A stretch of DNA of 64,000 nt from Helicobacter japonicus. GTDB lineage: Bacteria; Campylobacterota; Campylobacteria; Campylobacterales; Helicobacteraceae. The notes beneath the pieces are model-generated. The model saw nothing but the letters and a program-made list of their open reading frames with translations. It was not told the origin of the DNA and did no database searches. Positions 17,864 to 26,927 of this stretch are shown here, piece by piece. The stretch lies in NCBI RefSeq assembly GCF_000762845.2, contig NZ_JRMQ02000006.1, positions 30,334-94,333 of the forward strand, written 5' to 3'. Both the position numbers and the translations under genes were made by a program. Each line of letters opens with the position of its first letter. The stretch's first letter is position 1.

Positions 17864-19550
17864 GATTCCTTTTTCTTTGTGTTTTTGTATTATAGCCTAT
17901 TTCTTTGTTGTTTTCGTCCAAATCCCATACCAAAAAGCCGATGGGAAATTGCCCCTTGACATTATCAAAAGTATCGGCGGGGCATAGAAAACCTGCAAGA
18001 AATTCTGCCTTGAAAGTCTCACGAAACTTCATAAAATTGCTAGAATTAAGATATTTGAGTGTGGAGAAACTCGCAAGCTTGCAATGTGGAATCTCTAGGA
18101 AAATGCGCATAAAAAACTGCGCGAAAAGTTCGTTACTTGCCTTGCCCAAAGTTTGTTGATATTTTTTATAGGTGGCATTGCCCAAGCTTACACCACTTTT
18201 ATGTTCGCCTGTCCTGCTTTGTGTCCTTGAATTTCCCGCTTCCGCATAGGGAGGATTGATAAAAATGATGAGCTTTTTGCGCTTTGCTTCATCTTGTAAA
18301 ATATTTTGTAGCTTTTTGGGGAGTTTAGTTTTACAATTTTTGCAAGCAGAATCTAACTTGTCTTTATGCTCCTCACAGGGCTCATCAAAGAATTTATCGT
18401 TTAAAAAGTCAAATTGAAAAATATGATTTTGCAAAAGAGATAAGTGTTTGTTCTCTGCTAATTCTTGCATAATCTTCACATCTGCCTTATCTAGTGTGGA
18501 GGCATAGAGGTTTTGCGATTCTGTGAGATTTGCTAGGAGATTCCCTGTCCCTGCTGCACAATCCCATACATAATATTCACTCTGCCAATCCTCGCCTAAG
18601 GCTTTTTCTAGGTAACTTTGTGCCTTTTGCACCCAAATTTGCGGGGTGAAAAACGCTCCCTTGCGCTCTCGTATGTCGCTAGGCACAAGCAAATCGCGCC
18701 TATCTATAATGTAATCCCAATATTCTTGTCTTGGCGGACGCTCATAGAGATTCCAAAACTCTGTGTGGGCTTTTTGGTCGTCTTTGAAATGTGCTTCATC
18801 TTTTTGTTCCGAGCCCATAAGGGTGGTCTTTTTATTAAACTCATACTTGTGTTTTTTAAGCACAACAAAAAGCTTATCTAATAGGCTTTGATTCTCACTG
18901 CTTAGCAAATCGGCTAGATAAAAATCCGCGTCCAAAATCCCCGCGCTTTTTGCAGTGTCCCAATTAATGCTAATAGAATCTTTTACCTTTAGCAGCCATT
19001 TTTGGTAGATAAGATTAAAGTTGTTTTTGGTGATTTGGATTTTATGGATATTTTCGTTGTTAAGTGTGAAATTTTCTTTGATAAATTTTTGCAATTCTTT
19101 AGAATCTGTTTTGAAGCTAAATTGCAATTTTTGGGATTCTAAAAGTTCTTTGTTCGTTGCGTAGAGTTGCTTAAATTCTTTTGTGTTGTAATCACTTGGT
19201 CGGACATTCCAATTAAAGTCATTTTGATTAAAAATGTCCATTACCGCATAGTAGGGGATAAAGGCGATTTTCTCACTATCAAATGCACCCAAAAATAGCG
19301 GTGGAAGCTCGTTTTCATAAATGCGATTTTTACCTATGGTTAAAATAAGCTGCACAAAGGATTCTATCAAATCTGCCTTGTCCTTTTTCGCCTCTGCCCA
19401 AAGGAAGTGAATAGGTTGAAAAAGAGTATCACTTTTGTAGCACACCCAAAAATCTATGTTGCATTCATCTTCTTTTATGCTATTAAATGTTTTGTCATCA
19501 AAAAAATCTTTTCTTACTTGATTTATGATAGTTTTTTCCCCCATTTTCAC
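17856..19550 (-). CDS. N-terminal nuclease-methylase half of a type IIG-like restriction-modification protein
   Basis: The 564-residue protein starts with a region that can be read as a PD-(D/E)xK nuclease: IDFWVCYKSD and then FLWAEAKKDKAD near residue 50. The adenine methylase core follows: motif X RKGAFFTPQIWVQKA (about 292), motif I DCAAGTGNLLANL (about 333) and motif IV INPPYAEAGN (about 430), the NPPY signature of N6-adenine methylases. The protein ends soon after FPIGFLVWDLDENN, where intact relatives would continue into a recognition domain; that part is separate at 16134-17081. The start overlaps bpt by 4 bases. Confidence 0.8.
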   Translation of the reverse strand: MKMGEKTIINQVRKDFFDDKTFNSIKEDECNIDFWVCYKSDTLFQPIHFLWAEAKKDKADLIESFVQLILTIGKNRIYENELPPLFLGAFDSEKIAFIPYYAVMDIFNQNDFNWNVRPSDYNTKEFKQLYATNKELLESQKLQFSFKTDSKELQKFIKENFTLNNENIHKIQITKNNFNLIYQKWLLKVKDSISINWDTAKSAGILDADFYLADLLSSENQSLLDKLFVVLKKHKYEFNKKTTLMGSEQKDEAHFKDDQKAHTEFWNLYERPPRQEYWDYIIDRRDLLVPSDIRERKGAFFTPQIWVQKAQSYLEKALGEDWQSEYYVWDCAAGTGNLLANLTESQNLYASTLDKADVKIMQELAENKHLSLLQNHIFQFDFLNDKFFDEPCEEHKDKLDSACKNCKTKLPKKLQNILQDEAKRKKLIIFINPPYAEAGNSRTQSRTGEHKSGVSLGNATYKKYQQTLGKASNELFAQFFMRIFLEIPHCKLASFSTLKYLNSSNFMKFRETFKAEFLAGFLCPADTFDNVKGQFPIGFLVWDLDENNKEIGYNTKTQRKRNHK

Positions 19551-20299
19551 TTGCCACCTCTAATTTGATTAGTTTTACCCTCATACATCTCCCAAATAGG
19601 TGTTTCAAAGACATCGGGGATATTTTTTAGCACTTCAAATGGAGTAAATCGCTCTTTGTAGCCCATACAATAATGGTCTTTTATCCAATAGCCCGGATAA
19701 AAATATTTAAGCCCATTTTCTTTACCAATTTGAATTTGTTTTAAGATATTGAGCGTGCCTAAACTATGATGTGCAAATGCGTGGTCATAGTAAAAATATA
19801 CTGCTGTAATACTATCAAAAAGTGCATCTACAAGCCCCACACCTACAAGTTGAGAATCTATAAAGTAAAGAATTTCATAGCCAAAGTCTTGGTGTCCATC
19901 AACAAACATATCCATATAAGATTCTGGCGTTATTGGAGCATATTCCCAACCTTTTTTATCACGCATTACACGATGATAGCGATTATAAAGTTCTATATGT
20001 GCTTGAGAAATAGTGGGCTTTTGTATGTAAATATCAATATTTTCAGCCTTTTTTAGCACTCTTTTATGATTTCTGCTAAAAGTAAAATTATCTATCAAAG
20101 TGCGTATTGAAATACAATCGGTGCAACCTTCGCACATCGGCGTGAAAAAATAATTACCAAAGCGTCTCCAACCGCGTTCAAGTAATCCATAATAAAAGCT
20201 TGGTGTTACATTTTGAATATGAAAATACCTAAAAGTGCTTTGCTTAGAATCTATATAGCTACACACTTTTTTTTCAGAGTAAAATTCAACTAATCTCAT
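19547..20299 (-). CDS. bpt: Aspartate/glutamate leucyltransferase (ATE/Bpt family)
   Basis: This 250-residue enzyme transfers an amino acid from tRNA to the N-terminus of proteins, marking them for ClpSAP in the N-degron pathway. Motifs are GNYFFTPMCEGCTDCISIR (Cys cluster near residues 53-60), FTFSRNHKRVLKK, YNRYHRVMRDKKGW and YFYPGYWIKDHYCMGYK. The length fits bacterial Bpt (about 240). It overlaps mltC by 4 bases upstream and the methylase half by 4 bases downstream, so a housekeeping gene is tightly coupled to an accessory locus. Confidence 0.88.
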   Translation of the reverse strand: MRLVEFYSEKKVCSYIDSKQSTFRYFHIQNVTPSFYYGLLERGWRRFGNYFFTPMCEGCTDCISIRTLIDNFTFSRNHKRVLKKAENIDIYIQKPTISQAHIELYNRYHRVMRDKKGWEYAPITPESYMDMFVDGHQDFGYEILYFIDSQLVGVGLVDALFDSITAVYFYYDHAFAHHSLGTLNILKQIQIGKENGLKYFYPGYWIKDHYCMGYKERFTPFEVLKNIPDVFETPIWEMYEGKTNQIRGGK

Positions 20300-21540
20300 T
20301 TGATATGTTCGTAATTTTTCTTAAATGTAGTTACTTTGAGTAAGTAGCGTTTGCCCTCATCAGATGGGAGTTTTGAACGCAGTGTATCATACACTTTAGC
20401 AGATGAAAGTGCATTTATGCGATTAAAAGCTTGATTTTTGTCATTATGAAATGTCCTTAACACACTTCCAGCTCCTGCATTATATGCTGTAATCACACAA
20501 TATTCTTGACTTTGCTTGTCCTTGATATTTGGCAAATAGCGATTAAAAAGTATGCTTAGATATGCTACGCCATATTCAATATTTGTTTCAGGGTTAAAGA
20601 GCATTTGCTTTGTAGGCATACCTTTTTTACCATTGATAAGCTCATACGCATCAGCTCCCGCAGTGCTTGGGACAACTTGCATTAGCCCATAAGCAGGAGC
20701 TGCACTTACAGCGTAGGGGTTGAAGTTAGATTCTGTTTGGATAATGCCTAACACAAGGGCAGGAGAAATGTTGTATTTACGAGCATATTTACGCACAATA
20801 TCTTCGTATCTATGTTCGCTTTTACTTTGATAATCTCCCACCATTTGTAAATCCACATAACTTACTTTTTTTCCTTTGCTATCTTTGCGCGTTTTGAGTG
20901 CGTTTTCAACAAGATATTTTGCATAATGTTCTGCACGCCATTGTGTTAAGATGTCTTTTCCTTCATTATCTTTTATCAATCCTGCAAGGAATGGTTTTCC
21001 ATCAAAAGTAAAATCATCATCGGAATATAAATCTATTTTGCTTGGGTCTTGAGGAAGTAGCAAAGTATGTGCAATGGCTTTTTCTAAAGATTTTATAGGG
21101 TTTTGTGTATCAATGGTTTCGATGCGTATAGCCCCTGTGCTGAAGTTTATACTTGCTTTAGATTTATAGTTATTAGAATACTTTACATAGGTTTGTGCGC
21201 TTGGTAAGCTTATATCTTCATTGCTCCATTGTTTAGCGACATTGCCACTAAGAGCGTTAGCAACTTTAGTATATTGTCGTTTAATTTCTTTTATATTCCT
21301 CAATAATGTTTTTTGTTCTGCGGAGATTCTAAGTTGGTTACCTGCAACTTGATTTATAGCATAATATGGATCATCAGTGATGCTAATATGAGCATTATTT
21401 GCTCCAGCACAACCATAAAAAACTCCTATGGTAAATATTATCAATACATAAAAAATGAGTGCTTTGTAGCGGCATAAAATAAGAAAAATTGATAGGAGAA
21501 TAATACTTTGTTTCAAATGTAAAGAACTTATTGTTTTCAA
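20296..21540 (-). CDS. mltC: Membrane-bound lytic murein transglycosylase C-like lipoprotein
   Basis: The 414-residue protein has a long N-terminal hydrophobic region ending in a lipobox (IGVFYGC, Cys near 44) and a C-terminal SLT goose-lysozyme domain: TESNFNPYAVSAAPAYGLMQ with the catalytic Glu, then TNIEYGVAYLSIL and ITAYNAGAGSVLR. It cleaves glycan strands in the periplasm. The start TTG 21540 has AAGG about 8 bases upstream; no in-frame ATG lies before the lipobox. It heads the minus-strand operon through bpt to thiE. Confidence 0.85.
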   Translation of the reverse strand: MKTISSLHLKQSIILLSIFLILCRYKALIFYVLIIFTIGVFYGCAGANNAHISITDDPYYAINQVAGNQLRISAEQKTLLRNIKEIKRQYTKVANALSGNVAKQWSNEDISLPSAQTYVKYSNNYKSKASINFSTGAIRIETIDTQNPIKSLEKAIAHTLLLPQDPSKIDLYSDDDFTFDGKPFLAGLIKDNEGKDILTQWRAEHYAKYLVENALKTRKDSKGKKVSYVDLQMVGDYQSKSEHRYEDIVRKYARKYNISPALVLGIIQTESNFNPYAVSAAPAYGLMQVVPSTAGADAYELINGKKGMPTKQMLFNPETNIEYGVAYLSILFNRYLPNIKDKQSQEYCVITAYNAGAGSVLRTFHNDKNQAFNRINALSSAKVYDTLRSKLPSDEGKRYLLKVTTFKKNYEHIK

Positions 21541-21706
21541 ACGATACCTTGAATTGTTTTGATTTTAAAATGAGGCATTGTATCGTAAAAAGTTAAGATT
21601 CACGATAACGCTATAATAATGTGCTATACTTTGTTAATATATAAGCATTATCGCATTAATTTTGAGATGGTTAATAATTTTGATTTAAGTAAAGTAAAGG
21701 AGTGCT

Positions 21707-22684
21707 ATGGATATAGTATTTGGTCCTGTATATTCGCGGCGATTTGGACGCTCACTTGGTGTCGATTTATCTCCTTTTGTTAAACAATGCAATTTTGATT
21801 GTGTGTATTGTGAGCTAAAAGGTGCAAAAAGTGTAGATTCTATGCGACAGATTGTGCCACTCACGCAAGTTATAGAATCTGTAAAAAATGCACTCAAAAC
21901 CTCTGAATGTGATGTGCTAACCCTTACCGCAAATGGCGAACCAACACTTTATCCATATCTTAAAGAGCTTATTAGCAATCTTAAGCAGATTGTGCCAGAT
22001 TCTGTAAAATTGCTTTTACTGACTAATGGTTCATTGTTGTGGAAAGAGGAAGTGCGTGAATGTCTTAAGGGACTTGATATTGTTAAATTTTCTTGTGATA
22101 GTTTGGAAGAAAAAGCATTTAAACATATTGATAGACCGCACATAAGTCTTTCTTTAGGGCAAATTAAAGAAGGTATCGTGCAATTTTGTAAGGAATTTAA
22201 GGGCGAGATTGTTGCCGAAGTATTATTTGTCAAAGGCATAAATGATAATCTCACTCAAGCTAAGGAGATTGCAGCGTTTTTAGCAAGTTTGCCACTTCAT
22301 CGCGTAGATATAGGAAGCATTGATCGCCCACCAGCTTATAAGGTTGAGGCGGTGAGTGAGGAGAAACTTGCAGAATTAGCACAATGTTTTTATGTCTATA
22401 AACATTTGCAAGTCAATCTCCCTAAACGCACCCACATAGATAATGCACAGAAACTATCACTTTCTTATACAGATTCGCATTCTCAAATAACATTAGAATC
22501 AAATACAAAATCTTACACACAACCCCAGCTAATAGGCTTACTTAAACGGCGTCCTTTAAGCGTAATAGATACAAAAAAAATGTTTGATACACAAACATTA
22601 GCACTCTTAGATGAACTATGCCAAAAAGGTGAGATAAAGCAATGTAGTATAGGAATAGATACATTTTATCAAATTGAAGAGTAG
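21707..22684 (+). CDS. Radical SAM protein (COG0731-like)
   Basis: This 325-residue protein has FGPVYSRRFGRSLGVDLSP and then the cluster motif CNFDCVYCE (Cys near 26, 30 and 33, spaced CxxxCxxC) which ligates the [4Fe-4S] of radical SAM enzymes. TANGEPTLYP follows as in the group annotated as wyosine-like or Fe-S oxidoreductases. The substrate is unknown. The last 70 residues form a small extra domain. It starts at ATG 21707 behind AAAGGAG. Two AT-rich -10-like boxes (21612-21617, 21625-21630) lie within an imperfect inverted repeat upstream. Confidence 0.83.
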   Translation: MDIVFGPVYSRRFGRSLGVDLSPFVKQCNFDCVYCELKGAKSVDSMRQIVPLTQVIESVKNALKTSECDVLTLTANGEPTLYPYLKELISNLKQIVPDSVKLLLLTNGSLLWKEEVRECLKGLDIVKFSCDSLEEKAFKHIDRPHISLSLGQIKEGIVQFCKEFKGEIVAEVLFVKGINDNLTQAKEIAAFLASLPLHRVDIGSIDRPPAYKVEAVSEEKLAELAQCFYVYKHLQVNLPKRTHIDNAQKLSLSYTDSHSQITLESNTKSYTQPQLIGLLKRRPLSVIDTKKMFDTQTLALLDELCQKGEIKQCSIGIDTFYQIEE

Positions 22685-22712
22685 TAGATAAAAGGTTAAA
22701 AAAATATTGATA

Positions 22713-22718
22713 TAATGC
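22713..22718 (+). promoter_or_regulatory. sodB -10 box
   Basis: A perfect TATAAT lies about 106 bases before sodB. No good -35 is visible, as is usual for Helicobacter sigma-80 promoters, which depend on AT-rich periodicity instead. Confidence 0.5.
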
Positions 22719-22746
22719 GTTTGCTTTTTATATCAAAAAGTTATGT

Positions 22747-22777
22747 AGATTCTAAAATCATAAATTTTAGAGAATCT
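22747..22777. repeat. Hairpin in sodB 5' untranslated region
   Basis: AGATTCTAAAAT pairs with ATTTTAGAGAATCT, leaving a 2-base bulge and a short loop. It lies between the sodB -10 and the gene. The same arms appear in another hairpin at 33296-33324. Confidence 0.5.
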
Positions 22778-22823
22778 TAAAACTTACAAAGAAGCGCAAA
22801 CAACAATAGATAAGGAGAATTTT

Positions 22824-23459
22824 ATGTTTGAATTACGCAAGTTGCCCTATGGCACAAATGAGTTTGGTAGTTTTATTAGTGAAGAAACTTTTTCATATCA
22901 CTATGGCAAACATCATCAAACTTATGTAAATAATTTGAATAATCTCATCAAAGGAACAGAGTTTGAAAATGCAGAGCTTGGTGATATTATTCTTAAGTCA
23001 AGTGGTGGTATTTTTAATAATGCAGCCCAAGTATATAATCACGATTTTTACTGGGATTGCTTAAGTCCTAAGGAAAGTGCAGTGAGTGCAGAGTTAAGTG
23101 CTGCAATTAATGCTGAATTTGGTTCAATAGATTCTTTGAAAGAAAAATTCCTTGCCTCAAGCACAACACTTTTTGGTTCTGGCTGGAATTGGCTTGTATA
23201 TAATATACAAAGCAAAAAGCTTGAAATTGTGCAAACAAGCAATGCGCTCACACCGGCTACAGATTCTAAAGTGCCACTTTTAGTTGTTGATGTATGGGAA
23301 CACGCTTATTATATTGACCATAGAAATGCTCGTCCTGCATATTTGGAAGCATATTGGAAACATATTAATTGGGCATTTGTTTCTAGAGCTTATGAATGGG
23401 CAATTAAAGAAGGTATGCAATCATTTAAGTTCTATATTAATGGGATTCATAAAAAATAA
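22824..23459 (+). CDS. sodB: Superoxide dismutase [Fe]
   Basis: This 211-residue enzyme disproportionates superoxide. The metal ligands are visible: His in SYHYGKHHQTYVNNL (near 27), His in YNHDFYWDCL (near 74), and Asp and His in DVWEHAYYIDH (near 157 and 161). The Gln in NNAAQVYNHDF is the outer-sphere residue typical of the iron form. The length and order fit the H. pylori enzyme. It starts at ATG 22824 behind AAGGAG. Confidence 0.95.
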   Translation: MFELRKLPYGTNEFGSFISEETFSYHYGKHHQTYVNNLNNLIKGTEFENAELGDIILKSSGGIFNNAAQVYNHDFYWDCLSPKESAVSAELSAAINAEFGSIDSLKEKFLASSTTLFGSGWNWLVYNIQSKKLEIVQTSNALTPATDSKVPLLVVDVWEHAYYIDHRNARPAYLEAYWKHINWAFVSRAYEWAIKEGMQSFKFYINGIHKK

Positions 23460-23552
23460 CCTTACTTCTTACTCGCTATTTGAGCTACAATGAGCTTTTT
23501 AGCGAGTGCTACTTCAATTAGTTATCATCTTAGCAATTTTCAAGGGTATGCT

Positions 23553-24383
23553 ATGACAGAGCAATCGATTCTATCTTTTATTACACAGGCATTAAACGAA
23601 GATTTAGGTAGAGGTGATTTATATGCACTATTTGCACCAACCAAAAGTGTAAGGGCTTATGTTTTAGCCAAAGACGATGGTATTTTTTCAGGTGAAGTAT
23701 ATCTCAAGGCTTTAGTAGCTCACTTTGGATTAAAGCTTATAGAATCTTTAAAAGATTCACAACCTTTTAGCAAAGGCACACATATAGCATATATAGAAGG
23801 GGATTATTTAGCAATTTTGCAGGTTGAGCGCGTATTGCTAAATATCTTGGCTCATAGTAGTGGTATTGCTACGCTTACGCATAGTTATACAAATCTTATT
23901 AAAGATATTCCTATTAAACTCCTTGATACACGCAAGACTCGTCCATTATTGCGTGAGCTTGAAAAATATTCTGTCTGCAATGGTGGCGGAGCTAACCACC
24001 GATTTGGACTTGATAGTATGCTTATGCTCAAAGATACACATTTAGCGCATATAGAAGATTTACAAGCACTTATTAGCAATGCTAGAAAAAGATTGCCATT
24101 TATGTGTCCTATTGAAGTTGAGTGCGAAAATATAGACAAAGTAAAGGAAGCTATAAGTGCAGGAGCTGATGTGATAATGTGTGATAATATGAATATAGCA
24201 CAGATTCAAGAAGTAGTAGCTTATCGCAATACCTATGCGCCACATATTATGCTTGAAGCAAGTGGAAATATCAATCTCACAAATATAAGAGAATATGCTT
24301 TAAGTGGGGTTGATGCCATCAGTGTAGGCTCGCTCATACATCAAGCACAATGGCTTGATTTAAGCCTTAAGATTGAAAACTAG
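23553..24383 (+). CDS. nadC: Nicotinate-nucleotide pyrophosphorylase (quinolinate phosphoribosyltransferase)
   Basis: This 276-residue enzyme makes nicotinate mononucleotide from quinolinate and PRPP in NAD synthesis. Motifs are NEDLGRGDLY, DGIFSGEVY, LDTRKTRPLLRELEKYSVCNGGGANHRFGL, split here only by position, and SVGSLIHQA near the end. I chose ATG 23553 (AAGGG upstream) rather than 23490, because the longer form adds 21 residues that family members lack. nadA lies 6 kb downstream in the same direction. Confidence 0.92.
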   Translation: MTEQSILSFITQALNEDLGRGDLYALFAPTKSVRAYVLAKDDGIFSGEVYLKALVAHFGLKLIESLKDSQPFSKGTHIAYIEGDYLAILQVERVLLNILAHSSGIATLTHSYTNLIKDIPIKLLDTRKTRPLLRELEKYSVCNGGGANHRFGLDSMLMLKDTHLAHIEDLQALISNARKRLPFMCPIEVECENIDKVKEAISAGADVIMCDNMNIAQIQEVVAYRNTYAPHIMLEASGNINLTNIREYALSGVDAISVGSLIHQAQWLDLSLKIEN

Positions 24384-24392
24384 AGGCACAAA

Positions 24393-25376
24393 GTGGCAAA
24401 CTTTGCAGTAGGCTTTGATAGAGAATCTTATTTTTTATCTTTATTAGAAAAAGAGGCTATTACAAAGGGGTTAGGTGATGATTGTTGCATTGTGAATCTA
24501 GGATATTTAATTCATAATTCTTCTTTTTCACAAACTTTTGCACGAGCGTATAAGCATAAAGCTCACATTCACGCACAGGACTTAAAATCTCTTGTAATTG
24601 GAGCAGATAGTTTTTGTGAGGGGGTGCATTTTCTTAAAAGTTGGTTTTCTCCATACGAACTCGCTCAAAAAGCCTTTTTGGTGAATTATTCTGATATTAT
24701 AGCAATGAATGCAAAACCTCTTTATGCTACTTTGAGTGTGGCATTGCCAAAGTCGTGGCAAAAGGTAGAGATTAGAGATTTTGTAAATGGTATAGCTCAT
24801 TTTTGTCGCACACATCATATTGCACTTATTGGCGGTGACACCATAGGAGCTACATCTTTACAGATTCATATTACATTATTTGCAAAAGCCCACAAACACA
24901 CGCTTTATCGTGATAAGATTCCACCAAAAAGCCTTATTTACTATACTTGCGATACTTATCCTAAATATACTATCACTCAAAGTTATAAATTGCTAAAAAC
25001 CTTGCTCCATAGACCTAAAAATAAACATTTAAGGGCAAGAGGTAGATTCTTATTTCCTCGTCTTAGGGATAGATTCATCGCTGATTGTGCATCATTTTTA
25101 AAAGGTGGTATGGATATTTCCGATGGTATTTTAAGTGATGTTTCTAAGTTAGGTGTAATAAATAAGCTTCATTTCAAACCAAATATGCCACTTTTTGCAC
25201 CACATTTAAAGCCTTTACTTTATAGTGGAGAATCTTATGAAATGCTTGTAGCTATTGCACCAAAAGATAGATTAAGACTTAAAAGAATAGCCTTAAAGCA
25301 TAGGATTAAGGTATGCAATATAGGTGAATTTACACGTAAAAAATATATGTTACCACCGATAAAATATTGGCATTAA
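24393..25376 (+). CDS. thiL: Thiamine-monophosphate kinase
   Basis: The 327-residue protein phosphorylates thiamine phosphate to thiamine pyrophosphate. PurM-like motifs are GLGDDCCIV, GADSFCEGVHFL, NYSDIIAMNAKPLYA, LIGGDTIGA and GMDISDGILSD, the nucleotide and Mg binding sites of ThiL. It follows nadC by 9 bases from a GTG start at 24393 (GAGGCACAAA upstream). Some segments in the middle (KNKHLRARGRF) are more basic than usual. Confidence 0.88.
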   Translation: MANFAVGFDRESYFLSLLEKEAITKGLGDDCCIVNLGYLIHNSSFSQTFARAYKHKAHIHAQDLKSLVIGADSFCEGVHFLKSWFSPYELAQKAFLVNYSDIIAMNAKPLYATLSVALPKSWQKVEIRDFVNGIAHFCRTHHIALIGGDTIGATSLQIHITLFAKAHKHTLYRDKIPPKSLIYYTCDTYPKYTITQSYKLLKTLLHRPKNKHLRARGRFLFPRLRDRFIADCASFLKGGMDISDGILSDVSKLGVINKLHFKPNMPLFAPHLKPLLYSGESYEMLVAIAPKDRLRLKRIALKHRIKVCNIGEFTRKKYMLPPIKYWH

Positions 25377-25387
25377 AGGAGTATTCA

Positions 25388-26149
25388 ATGACTATCATAC
25401 TTGCTACAAGTAATATGCATAAAATTCGTGAATTTCAAGCTATGTTAGGGGATAAAAATGCAAGAATATATGCGTATGAGGAGATTCTAAAACCTTTGCA
25501 TATTGTGGAAAATGGTGCAACTTTTGCAGAAAATGCTGCACTTAAAGCAAAGGCAATTTATAATGCGTTTTACACACAATATACGCAAGAAAAAGAGCAG
25601 AGTGATTTAGTATTTCCTCTTGCTCTCATTGCAGAAGATAGTGGAATATGTATTCCTGCTCTTGGTGGGGAGCCGGGTATTTATAGTGCAAGATACGCAC
25701 AATATAAAGGCTTTAAGAGAGATTCACAAAATTTACGCGAACACGGAGAGCAAAGAGATTTACATCTTACACACAATAGCACTGATACTATGAATCTCCA
25801 TTGTCTCATTAAGCAAATTGCACCATTTGCGCCAACCCCTGCATTTTTTGTCGCAAATATTGCACTTATTTATAGCGAATCTTCCACATTGCCTCCTCTG
25901 CAAGAATGCGTAATAGAGCATTTTGAGGGAAGGCTCGATGGTATAGCTATAGGCGAAGCAAGGGGAAGTCAAGGCTTTGGTTATGACCCTTTATTTGTGC
26001 CAAACACAGACAATCCTTTACAAAAAACTTTAGCAGAATTAGAGCCAAGTGTTAAAAATATGCTTTCACATCGCAAAAAAGCTATATCTCTTTGTATTAA
26101 GCGACTAAATATGGAAAAATCAGAATCTGCACTCGATTCTATAAAATAA
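25388..26149 (+). CDS. rdgB: XTP/dITP diphosphatase
   Basis: This 253-residue Ham1/RdgB protein hydrolyses non-canonical purine nucleotides. Motifs are ILATSNMHKIREF, GATFAENAALKAKAIYN, LIAEDSGICIPALGGEPGIYSARYA and GFGYDPLFVP, with DHRKKAI-like SHRKKAISL near the end. It is about 50 residues longer than typical members because of an inserted hydrophilic stretch near residues 115-150. ATG 25388 follows AAGGAG at 25376-25381; the upstream in-frame start would overlap thiL and has no site. Confidence 0.92.
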   Translation: MTIILATSNMHKIREFQAMLGDKNARIYAYEEILKPLHIVENGATFAENAALKAKAIYNAFYTQYTQEKEQSDLVFPLALIAEDSGICIPALGGEPGIYSARYAQYKGFKRDSQNLREHGEQRDLHLTHNSTDTMNLHCLIKQIAPFAPTPAFFVANIALIYSESSTLPPLQECVIEHFEGRLDGIAIGEARGSQGFGYDPLFVPNTDNPLQKTLAELEPSVKNMLSHRKKAISLCIKRLNMEKSESALDSIK

Positions 26150-26221
26150 GTGCCATTTAAGCCAAAAGCAATATCTTTCGGGCTACAATGCGAATTCAAA
26201 AATTAATCAAAAGGATTGTTT

Positions 26222-26887
26222 ATGTTAAAAACAACAACTTCAAAAGTTTCCATAGCACTCTGTGGTGTGCTTCTTATGGCGGCTTGCACGACCAACCCTT
26301 ACACAGGCGAATCACAAATAAGTAGAACAGCTATTGGCGCAGTGGGTGCAGCGGCAGTGGGTGCAGGAATTGGTGCATTAGCTAATAAAAAAGATAGGGC
26401 AAAAGGTGCAGCTATTGGTGCGGGTGTAGGTGCATTAGCAGGTGGAGCAGTAGGCGGTTATATGGATATACAAAACAAAAAACTCCGAGAGGAACTTCAA
26501 GGCACAGGAGTAAGCGTTACAAAAAATGGTGATGAAGTTATACTCAATATGCCTGGTGATATTACATTTAAATCCGGTAGTGCAGACTTAAGTGCTGATT
26601 TTTATAAGGTGCTTAATTCTGTGGCAAAAGTGCTTAACAAATATGATAAAACTATCGTTTCTGTCGTAGGTTACACAGATAATACAGGCAGCGCGGCAAA
26701 AAATCTTACTCTTTCACAGCAAAGAGCTCAAAGTGTAGCGACATACTTACAGAATCAAAAAGTTAAACGAGAACGATTTGTGATTGAAGGAATGGGACAA
26801 GATGAGCCTATTGCTTCAAATAAAACACCTGAAGGGCGAGCACAAAATCGCCGCGTTGAAATCTCTCTTACAGCTATCACAAAATAA
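26222..26887 (+). CDS. OmpA-family lipoprotein with glycine zipper (YfiB/YiaD-like)
   Basis: The 221-residue lipoprotein has a signal with lipobox LMAAC (Cys near 22). Residues 35-80 form a Gly/Ala-rich glycine-zipper stretch (AVGAAAVGAGIGALA, GAAIGAGVGALAGGAVGG) and 110-221 an OmpA peptidoglycan-binding domain (FKSGSADLSADF, VVGYTDNTGSAAKNLTLSQQRA, GRAQNRRVEI). It probably anchors outer membrane to wall. I chose ATG 26222 behind AAGGA rather than TTG 26216. A TACAAT box at 26186-26191 may be the -10. Confidence 0.88.
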   Translation: MLKTTTSKVSIALCGVLLMAACTTNPYTGESQISRTAIGAVGAAAVGAGIGALANKKDRAKGAAIGAGVGALAGGAVGGYMDIQNKKLREELQGTGVSVTKNGDEVILNMPGDITFKSGSADLSADFYKVLNSVAKVLNKYDKTIVSVVGYTDNTGSAAKNLTLSQQRAQSVATYLQNQKVKRERFVIEGMGQDEPIASNKTPEGRAQNRRVEISLTAITK

Positions 26888-26927
26888 TACTTTCCTTTTG
26901 CCTAGAGAGGCAAAAGGATTTGAAATA

